Shown: one piece after another, positions 10,218 to 18,851 of the stretch | How the letters are laid out: each line of letters begins with the position of its first letter | Position numbering within the stretch: position 1 is the first letter of the stretch | Origin: Galerina marginata | Lineage: Eukaryota > Basidiomycota > Agaricomycetes > Agaricales > Galerinaceae | Reading direction: 5' to 3' | DNA length: 64,000 nucleotides | NCBI GenBank assembly: GCA_023014335.1 | Contig: JAECYW010000020.1 | Coordinates: forward strand, 186,001-250,000 | Program-made: the position numbers and the translations under genes | Notes under the pieces: model-generated | What the model saw: only the letters and a program-made list of their open reading frames with translations | Databases searched by the model: none | Told to the model about the DNA's origin: nothing

Positions 10218-12192
10218 TAGGGTTTGGAAGTTCAGTCCTAGGACTGCAAAAAGACCAGACCAGGACTGGACCAGGACAGGAAAAGACTGAACCATGCAGT
10301 CTGGTTATTTGATTTTTGAGATTGTAAGACTGCAAAAGGCTGGTTGTGGTGAACTGGTCATCATTGGTTAGGACTGGTCTTTTGTAGCGCTGTAAATAGC
10401 CCTCAAAACGCACCCAAGAACATATTTATTGGTACAAATTTGACAAAAATACCAGCCAAACTATAAAATATTTTGAAAAAAGAGTAGATGTACCAGATTA
10501 TTTTTTTAAGTACATCAATTCTCAATGTAAATAGATGTTCTTGGGCTTATTTGAAAGCTAAGGTGTATTTTAACTGTTTTACCGTTTCAGAACTTTAAAA
10601 TATCTTGTGCTTTTAACAAAAATGCCAATCTTAAATCAATTATACAGTATTTGGTCTAAGACCAGTCCAGGAGGCAAAAGACTCTGGTCTTCAGTTTTTT
10701 GGGGTCTTCTTGTTGGACTTACAGTCTAGGTCAGGATTTCTTTCACATCACATGGCTATGTGCTCCCTTTATATCTTGCACTTCCCCCGTTTTCAATCCT
10801 CAGTTGTCGACTTGCATATCCCTGACACTGAGGATGTACGTATTCCCTTCATTATCTACTTTACTGTAGCTAACTCCATGACGAGCATGCCCTGCCGTGT
10901 CTAGGTAATATATCCAGATCTAGACCTCAGTTCTACAACTCTGTAGTTGGATGTGAAAAGTATTTAAAGGTTGATTCAGCAGTCAGTCACTGACTCAGAC
11001 ATAGGAAAAGAGGACCCATCAATATGGGTACGGTGTGCAGCCCTACCCCTCTGGGGCCTGGACCAAGACCAAGACCAGTTTACATCGGTTCTAGGACTGG
11101 TAAAGACTGCAGAAGACTGCAAAAGACCAAAGACTGCAGTCTTTTGCAGTCCTGGACCAGTCTTTGACCAAATAATGTATAATTAATTTAAGACTAGTAT
11201 TTTCATTAAAAACATGAGATATTTTAAAATTGTGAATCGGTAAATTTATTGACATACATCTTAGCTTTTAAACAAGCCCAAGAACATTCAGTTATGTTGA
11301 GAATTGATGTAGTTACAAAAATATTCCGGTACATCTACTCTTTTTTTGAAATATTTTATAGTTTGGCTGGTATTTTTGTCAAATTGGTACAAATAAATAT
11401 GTTCATGGGTGGGTTTTGAAGGGTATTAACAGGGCTACAAAAAACAGTCCCAATTGATGAAGACCAGTTCACTAAGACCGGTCTTTTGCAGTCTTACAAT
11501 CTCAAAAATTGAAAGACCAGATGCACGGTTTGGTCTTTTTCGGTCCTGGTCTGGTCCTGGTTTGGTTTTTTTGCAGTCCTATGTAGTGTTTGGAAGTCCA
11601 GTCTCAAGACTGGGAAAAGACCGCAACCAGACCGGACTGGACCGGAAAAAGACCGGACCAGCAGTCCGGTCTTTTGGTTTTTGAGATTGAAAGACCGCAA
11701 AAAGACCGGTCTTGGGGGACCGGTCTCATCGGTTAAGACCGGTCTTTTGTACCCCAATATATACGCTTTAAAACGCGCCCAAGAACGTCTCAATCGGTTG
11801 AAAACTGACAAAGTTACGGTAAAAACCGTAAAATTCTTCGAAAAACAGTTGATAGTTTCTAATTATTTTATTTCTTTGTCAATTCTTCATGGATTTTCAC
11901 GTTCTTGGGCTTGTTTTAAAGCTAACTAGTATTCAATTAAGTCTACCGAGTGATATATTTAATATTTTTCATGTAAATACAGCTCACAACCTGTTTTAAA
12001 TAATTATTACCAAGACCGGTCTTAGGACTGCAAAAGACCGCGGTCTTGGTCTTTTCCAGTTTTGTGCGGTCTTTTGCAGTCTTAGGACCGATGCAGACCG
12101 GTCCCGGTCTCGGTCCAGGCCTCTGGGGGGTCAAAGACCGGACCGGACCGGACTTCCAAACACTAGTCCTATGACTGAACTTCCAACCACTA
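10218..12192. mobile_element. Nested long-palindrome element
   Basis: The left end TAGGGTTTGGAAGTTCAG (10218) mirrors the right end CTGAACTTCCAACCACTA (12175-12192). Longer inverted arms pair about 10380-10505 with about 11320-11440: CCCAAGAACATATTTATT, GGTACAAATTTGACAAAAA and AGTAGATGTACC all recur inverted. Both arms are rich in AAGACC/GGTCTT and GCAGTC words. The right arm is interrupted by the smaller element at 11584-12165. I see no clear target-site duplication and no transposase frame. Confidence 0.6.
11584..12165. mobile_element. hAT-like MITE with 8-bp target-site duplication
   Basis: The 582-bp element begins TAGTGTTTGGAAGTCC and ends with its exact reverse complement GGACTTCCAAACACTA. 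It is flanked on both sides by GTCCTATG (11576-11583 and 12166-12173). An 8-bp duplication and a terminus of the form YARNG are hallmarks of the hAT superfamily. No coding capacity is visible. It sits inside the right arm of the larger palindrome at 10218-12192, giving the order of insertion. Confidence 0.8.
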
Positions 12193-12396
12193 ATGGGTAC
12201 AGGTTGGCGGGTCATGTGCTGAGGTTGAACTGGGCGCTTAATCAGTGCCAACGTGAAGTCCACATGAAGATTTTCTTACCGGAGGCATTTTAAAAAGAAT
12301 TTATATAGCAAGAGGGGTCAATTTAGTAGTTAGAATATGTAAAAGGAGGGTTGACTCAGTAGGTAGAACATAGAAAAGAGGGGTTGACTCAGTACT

Positions 12397-12657
12397 GTAC
12401 TATTTCGATCAATTCGGCCGTCACGCGTCACAAGGCTTGTGGTTTTGGCCGAAATCGGTCGCTGGTCGCGCGTCACAGGCTTTCTGGCCGGCTTGAAAAT
12501 CCAAAAAGTCGCTCCGGAGCGGCGCGCGGGGCGCTCGCGCCCCGCGCAGTGGCCGAAATTTGGGGCCCGTCACAGGCTCACCAAGGCCTGGCCGACGCAA
12601 AAATTTCGTCCAGTTGGTCACTGGTCACACCCCTGGACGAATTGATCGAAATAGTAC
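12397..12657. mobile_element. GC-rich 261-bp MITE with internal perfect hairpin
   Basis: The ends GTACTATTTCGATCAATTCG and CGAATTGATCGAAATAGTAC are perfect 20-bp inverted repeats. AGTACT flanks both ends (12391-12396 and 12658-12663). The site is the minisatellite word CAGTACTTTAATATGG, so the element landed inside a repeat unit. The interior is strikingly GC-rich. At 12524-12547 it holds an 11-bp perfect stem with a 2-nt loop (GCGCGGGGCGC-TC-GCGCCCCGCGC). It has no coding capacity. The superfamily is not assigned. Confidence 0.8.
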
Positions 12658-12663
12658 AGTACT

Positions 12664-12995
12664 TTAATATGGTAAAACCTGGGTTGACTCAGTACTTTAA
12701 TATGGTAAAACCTGGGTTGAGTCAGTACTTTGGTATGGTAAAACCAGGGTTGAGTCAGTACTTTGATATGGTAAAACCAGAGTTGAGTCAGTAGTTCAAT
12801 ATACTAAAACCAGGGTTGACTCAGTACTTTGATATGGTAAAACCAGGGTTGGCTCAGTACTTTGATATGGTAAAACCAGGGTTGAGTCAGTACTTTGATA
12901 TAGTAAAACCAGAGTTGAGTCAGTAGTTTAATATACTAAAACCTGGGTTGACTCAGTACTTTGATATGGTAAAACCAGGGTTGACTCAGTAGTTA
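12664..12995 (-). repeat. 33-bp minisatellite array, right (inverted) arm
   Basis: About ten units read as the reverse complement of the left-arm unit (ACTTTGATATGGTAAAACC followed by AGGGTTGACTCAGT). More diverged units continue outward at 12325-12396, before the GC-rich MITE, and at 12996-13190. Orientation opposite to the left arm makes the two arrays a long imperfect inverted repeat. Confidence 0.95.
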
Positions 12996-13258
12996 GAATA
13001 TATAAAAGAGGGGTTGATTCAGTAGTTAGATATAGACAAAAAGAGGGTTGATTCAGCACATTATATAAGTAATATAACCAGGGGTAGCTTTGTAGTTTGA
13101 TTAAGGTTGGATCAGTACTTGGTATTTAGTTAGATCAGTACTTCAATTTGGGGGTTGATTCAGCAGTTAGTAAAAGGGGGGTTTAATCAAAGACTACAGG
13201 GGGTAGAAACCCATCTTGCTTCTTTTAAGTATTCACTGATCTTTATTTTTTTTGTTAG

Positions 13259-13840
13259 CTTTGCAAACTCTTCGGTTGTATCGACCACGGGTCATCATTC
13301 ATACAGCTATTAGTTTAAGCCAAGGATATATTGGCGCTCCTGCTCTGTATAGTCTGGAGGGTTATAATGTCCAAAGCCTCGAACTCGGAACGTCAATGAG
13401 CGATTCTACTAGAGTGAGCTATATGATAATACCTACCAAATTTTGTCTAATGCTTTCTTTCATCAGACCGTGGAAGCTGCTATCATCCAGCTCTTGCCCC
13501 AGCAAATCCATACTTTTGCTCGTTGTTGCGGACGGACGCTCCGCGGATGTTCCTCGGGCCGTTAAAGCACGGTTCGGTCCGCACGAAAGACAACCGCGTC
13601 GAATTTACGACTCCAAGTGCCTCTCCGCGCGAGGCGTTCTTCGAGGAAAGAGTTCTGCTCGTTTTCTGATCACATCCCACAACTCTAGACGTAACGTCGA
13701 GGACGAATTCGACAGGAAATAAATCGAGTCTGTCGACCTACCCGAGAGCAAACCCACGTCCAACCACACCAAGCCGCTTTTGCCAACACACCCAGCACGC
13801 AACGGCGCCAACACAGAATAATCGCGCCGACCTGAAGCTG
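13259..13840 (+). pseudogene. Yta7/ATAD2-type pseudogene, C-terminal part
   Basis: After the TTAG acceptor at 13258 the sequence reads YRPRVIIH..SQGYIGAPALYSLEGY and QSLELGTSMSDSTR, which matches the second, degenerate AAA module of Yta7-type proteins. After a short intron (about 13414-13467) come VEAAIIQL and VADGRSADVPRAVKARFGP (13531 on). Downstream, frames are broken and a stop ends the readable part. Together with 7440-9113 this is one pseudogene interrupted in an intron by the 4.08-kb element. Confidence 0.8.
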
Positions 13841-13904
13841 CTGCCCACGTAAGCCCAACCATCCTTCCTTGTTTCCTATATAATATATTTCCTAACCGAA
13901 CCTC

Positions 13905-14130
13905 CAGACGTTCTACCGACGGCGACGACGAGCAGCTCAACTCGAAGTAGTCGAGATCGCTGTTCGTGTCAGTCGGCCCCAACTACGGTTCTGCTGTAGT
14001 TCCTAACCACCTATACCGCGCATACAGATCCCACTTAGGTGTCTTGGGTGTCGACGACAGCCTCGGAGGGAATTTGGAGCGACACAGGCAGTCACAACGA
14101 CAGTGGAGACGGACTTATGGTATGTTCATT
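13905..14130 (+). repeat. Duplicated segment flanking the Yta7 pseudogene (right copy)
   Basis: This is a shortened copy of the segment at 6976-7400. It keeps TTCTACC.ACG, GTCGAGATCGCTGTTCGT, CATACAGATCCCAC, the GCGACACAGGCAGT stretch and a GTATGTTC word. Relative to the left copy it has lost about 180 bp. The pair lies on either side of the Yta7 remains in direct orientation. Confidence 0.5.
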
Positions 14131-14357
14131 GCCTAGAACCTGTCCCAATGACGTCCTAATTGTTGACTTCTCCTCTTGCAGATTCGTCCGGGTTCACGAC
14201 GTGGCCAGGCGCCTTGGTCGCCCTCCTCGTTCGTAGAGAGGGCATATGACGATTTAGTCGAGATTGCTGCCCGTCTAGGGACAGGCGGGTCTTGTCGTCG
14301 AAATGGCGGCGAAACGTCGCGGGAGGGTGGAGGCGATTGCTGGAGTTTGAAATATTG

Positions 14358-14562
14358 AACGCCTGTGTTTTCCACGCAGCTACCTTTTGAACCACAATGT
14401 CGACGTCCGAGGTCGCTGCTGTGGCGAACGACGACAGTTAGATGGACGATACAGGAGATCAAAGTCGACCCACTTCAGAAATTCTGAGCGTCCTATCTGT
14501 GAACAGCCCCGTCGTAAATGAGCCCGAACACGAACCTCAACCCCGCAAAGGGAATATGACAC
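14358..14562 (+). pseudogene. Truncated copy of the RNA14 promoter and first exon
   Basis: About 205 bp match 22470-22680 very closely. The match includes TCCACGCAGCTA.CTTTTGAACC just upstream of the start and the first ~55 codons (MSTSEVAA.ANDD instead of [12 protein letters not shown]). An in-frame TAG follows the DDS codons, where the intact gene reads DDTYLDD. Similarity stops abruptly after GACACTT.GA. It is a dead partial duplicate, 8.1 kb upstream of the real gene and in the same orientation. 14563-14893 holds nothing else I can identify. Confidence 0.9.
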
Positions 14563-14893
14563 TTGGACTGCTCTACGCTGAACACCAACAGTAAAAGAAT
14601 GGCATGGGCATCATTACAAAGCCATTTTCAAGAGACTAACATGGACCTCCTGTAGCCATCACTCTGAAATAGTTAACTACTCACCTAGGCGACATTTCCT
14701 CCTTGTCATCTGCCTAAAACGACAGTTATCCTAACCTTATATGGTCGACGTCGATCGATAATTATAACGCACTTGCCACGCTGCCTCTTTGACATGCGGC
14801 TGTACATGAGAGCGCATACAGTGGCACGCACCCCGGACCTGAGTCCACCCTCCTCCCTTATGGTCATACTTATTAATCCTCTTCCTTCTCCAG

Positions 14894-17800
14894 ATGGCGA
14901 CCGATAAACCATTGCTACTTAGCGCGACCCTTGAAGGTAAGGACATCAGCGATGCTAACTTTGTATTCGACTGATCGTTATCAAGGTATCGAGGCTGAAT
15001 GCGACGGGAAATGGAAAGCACAATCACAGTACTTTGTACGGATTTCTGTGGCCGACGAGGAGGTTGCGAAATCTACAAACTCCAAACCTCGTTCGTCAGT
15101 GCTTAAATGGAGTGCAAACAATCAAATGTAGGACTTGGGTCGACTTGGTCTATCAGTCGATAATCATATTTACCTTTCGGAATCAGCTGGTTTGAGCCGT
15201 CGTCAATGCTGAAGGCTGAGCTTTACCGTGCATCTCGCACCCACATAGATCGATTGAATGATCTTGTGGGACAGTACGAAGCGAAAGTCGTAGAATTGCT
15301 CGACCATAGTGAGTACAATGTTCCCTATATACGTGCATTTTATGTTGAAGACGATTTAATTAGACGCCAGGCTTGATCTGACGGATAAGGAAGGCAACCC
15401 CGTTCCTGCTAAGATGAAGATGGTTCTGTCTCCTAATCCTGAATCTGATGACAATATCAAGAAGTTCATGGAGAAGGTTGACACTGATGTTTCTCGCCTC
15501 CCAAGCAATGATACTGTGTGGAGCACTGTTTCGACGGTCGGGAAAACATTGCAGTTGACCAAGAATATTATGGATAATCTCTCCAAGGTATGCCATTATT
15601 GTCTCTGTCTGATTCGCCTCAGTGATCACCATGACCAGGTACATCCAATACTCAACGCATCATGGACCATCGTGTCCAGTCTTTACCAGGTGATTTGTCC
15701 TACGAATTATCAAACAAACTGATATGAATATCACATATTTCTTGGGCAGGCTGTACAGGAGACGGATCTCCAGGATGCATCCATACGAGAACTAGCTAGT
15801 ACCCTGCGCGAAATGCTGGCAACTGCAAATAAGTTTCGTAATCTGGAAGAAATCGCGGACATGCCCAATGTCATCGAAGAGATTGGCCATCAATCAATAC
15901 AGGTTGCGTCGCTCATTCACGAATATGCGAAATTGTCTTTCGCAAGTGATTAACTCACATTCTTCCTTAATTGTGTCAAAATTAATGATCATTTGCTTAT
16001 AGGGCGCACTGGAGAGATCCAAATATCGGGTCTAAAATCACGTATCGAGAATTGCCAAAAGAGCTGCGCCGCTCTGAAGGTTAAGCTCGCTGATAGGATT
16101 AATGTTGACACGAACACTCGAGTAAAGAAGATTGAGGATCATCAGCTGGGTACACGCGACTTCCTTCTCTCTTGATAATTGATAATGATTTGTCCAATTC
16201 ACTTAGCGGACAAGATTGACAAGTGGCTGTCCGCACCTGACAGCTCCAGGTTTCGCAATGAAGCACACAAAAAACGTGGGGTCGACACCTGCTCCTGGTT
16301 GCTCAACGGCGAGCGATTCATTAGGTGGCGAGAAAACCCTGGGTTTCTTTGGGTTAAGGGAAAGCGTGAGTCTCTCGCTTATTCATTTGAATCCACATAC
16401 TCAATGATTTTATAGCCGGATGTGGTAAAAGCATTCTATGGCGAGTCTCCTGTTTCAGCGGTGCATTAGTATGAATTAAAACTGGTCTTTTCAGTTCCTC
16501 GATTATTGATGAACTGCCCAAGCCGGATTCATCACTTGGAATTGCATATTTCTTCTTCGATGGAAGGGATGGCCAGACAGAGCAACAGCTTCACAACAAG
16601 CTCATCCGATCCTTGATTTCACAGTTCTCTGATACGCGCCACGGCGGTATACCCATGGAATTGGCGGATCTATACAGAAACTGTGGAGCTCACCAGCCAT
16701 TGGACGACCAGCTTGAAGGCACTCTGCGAGATATTCTCAGTGGATTCTCAAATGCATACATTGTTATTGATGCCCTTGATGAGTGTACTGACCGCGAAGA
16801 AATGTTGAAATGGGTCAATAAGCTTGTCATGGATACAGATCGGAAAGTGAAAAACCTCCACATCCTGGTCACTAGTCGTCCCTTGCCTGACATTGAGGAG
16901 CTTTTTGCGGAGCTTGACCCACACTCGATTGATGTCGGCGAGGTGACCGAAAACCACGACATAATGAAGTATCTAAAGGTTGAAATGAAATTGAAATCTA
17001 CCTTCAAGAAGTACGACGAAAATACTCAAAAAAACATAGAATCAGAATTGGCCGAGCGTGCGGAGGGATCGTACGTTTATCCTTACCATCTATTCAAGTA
17101 ACTAATACTATATTCAAAGGTTTCGCTGGGTTGCATTGCAGCTCGCTGAGTTGGCGAAGTGTGCAAGTACCACTGAAATAACTGATCAACTTGCAAAACT
17201 GCCTAAGGGTCTGAATGAAAGCTATGACCGAATCTTAAGGACAATAGACGAGAACCACCGTGCCCACACCAGGACATTCCTGCAGTGGTTGGCGTTTTCC
17301 AAGCGTCCGATGACAATTTCCGAAATTGCTGAAACAATCACAGTGGACTTCGCTTCGAAAGATGGTCCAGTTTTTGTCTCAGAAAATAGGTATCACGATC
17401 CACGGGACGTCCTTGTACGGTGTTCGGGTCTTGTGAGCGAATCAGGAGGTAAGTATTGGCGGCTTAAACCTGTGTTTCAGCCTTTTGCTGACAGTGAAGA
17501 CAGGCATTGTTAAGCTCTCTCACTTTTCCGTCAAGGAGTATCTCCTGTCTACACATGTCGAAGAAATTTTCAGAATCAGCGAGAAACCCGCTCATTCGAA
17601 GATCACGGGAATCTCAATCGCCTACCTTCTACAGTTCGACTCGTTTATACCCTTAACAGATGCTATGCTTGATGATTCGCCACTTGCACGGTATGCAGCT
17701 CAGCATTGGGTTGACCATGCAAGGTCCGGAGGGATGGAGTCAGATCTTGTAGAGCTGATCTCGCGATTTTTCACGCCCGAGACTGCTCCTATCACAAATT

Positions 17801-18851
17801 GGGTCCGGATATGGAATATCGAAGGCAGATGGCGGGGTGAACATCAGAACCTTTCCATGGACAGGAACAAAGTTTGCTCCCCTCTTTATTATGCCTCGCT
17901 AACTGGAATGCAACAAGTGTCATATGGCCTACTACAGAGAGGGGAGAACGCGAATGCAAAGGGAAACATATTTGGGAGCGCCCTCCAGGCTGCGTCACTG
18001 GGAGGTTATGGGGCAATCGTGAGCATGCTGCTTGAGAAGGGAGCAAACGTGAATGCACGAGGAGGACGTTATGGAGATGCACTCCAGGCAGCATCATCTG
18101 GAGGACATGAAGGGGTTGTGAATCTGCTGCTTGAGAAGGGGGCAAACGTGAACGCAGTAGGAGGAGTCTTCGGGAACTCCCTCTATGCAGCGTCATATAA
18201 AGGCCACAAAGGGATCGTGAGTCTACTCCTTGAGAAGGGGGCAAGCGCGAACACACAAGGAGACCGTTATCGGACTGTGCTGCAGGAAGCGTCGTTTCGA
18301 GGTCACGAAGGAATTGTGCGTCTACTGCTTGACAAGGGGGCAAAAGTGAATACACAAAGAGGAGGTTATGGGGACGCACTCCAGGCAGCATCGTCTGGAG
18401 GACACGAAGGGATTGTGAGTCTCCTGCTCGAAAGGGGGGCAAATGTGAACGCACAAGGAGGGGATTATGGGAATGCCATCTATGCAGCAGCAGATAAAGG
18501 ATACAAAGGGATCGTGAGCCTGCTGCTTGAGAAGGGGGCAAGTCCAGATGCACATGGAGGTGATAGCTATGGAAATGTGCTCCTGGCGGCGACGTTTCGA
18601 GGTCACGAAGAGATCGTGAGTCTGCTGCTTGAGAAGGGGGCAAAGGTGACCGCATCGGAAATATCGTGGCAGGCGTCAAATCCTACTATTCGGAAGCTGC
18701 TTACGGAGGCACTGGAAAAACAGTGAGTAGACTTGGAGTCAAACCCCTGCTTCATAAATTTACTTTTTATTGATTTATGATACTCATCCAATTCCCTTGT
18801 CTCAGGTCCCAGGAATCCTCATCTGCCGTTATAGCAGCTGGCAGTGCCTAA
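14894..18851 (+). CDS. NACHT-ankyrin NLR-like protein (STAND ATPase)
   Basis: I assemble 13 exons: 14894-14936, 14986-15127, 15187-15308, 15364-15587, 15639-15689, 15750-15945, 16003-16149, 16207-16365, 16416-16440, 16495-17070, 17120-17448, 17504-18723 and 18806-18851. If the last intron is not removed, translation ends at TGA 18724-18726. Order: a short C2-like N-terminus, a helical region (NASWTIVSSLYQ), a NACHT NTPase with P-loop KGKPGCGKS and Walker B-like YIVIDALDE, a winged helix (LSHFSVKEYLLS), then about nine 33-residue ankyrin repeats. Fungal proteins of this layout are linked to self/non-self recognition. The P-loop is encoded across a 25-nt exon followed by a GC-AG intron (16441-16494), needed to give KSILCSSIIDEL. 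The start choice rests on the clean frame through exon 2. Confidence 0.8.
17951..18650 (+). repeat. Tandem ankyrin-repeat array in the NLR-like gene
   Basis: About seven well-kept 99-bp units carry the words GCTGCTTGAGAAGGGGGC and GGAGGTTATGG. They encode GGHEGIVSLLLEKGANVNA-like repeats. Nucleotide conservation is higher than needed for ankyrin structure, which suggests recent unit exchange. A second-order pattern is visible: units near 18060-18190 resemble those near 18360-18490. Confidence 0.8.

Larger units (their letters stand above)
9141..13219. mobile_element. 4.08-kb inverted-repeat (foldback/MULE-like) element with minisatellite arms
   Basis: The ends are inverted repeats: 9150-9174 and the reverse complement of 13186-13210 match at 23 of 25 positions, and weaker matching extends outward. 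A 9-bp direct repeat TTCTTTTAA lies just outside at 9132-9140 and 13220-13228, as expected of a target-site duplication. Long arms follow: a 33-bp minisatellite reads forward on the left and as reverse complement on the right. No transposase frame is visible, so the element is non-autonomous. Arms made of tandem subrepeats plus a 9-bp duplication recall foldback and Mutator-like elements; that classification is inference. The insertion lies in the intron of the Yta7 copy bounded by GTATG (9114) and TTAG (13258). Confidence 0.65.

Noticed and set aside
17792..18679. 295-residue minus-strand frame
   Set aside because: Antisense shadow of the ankyrin repeats, open only because of the repeat's codon composition.
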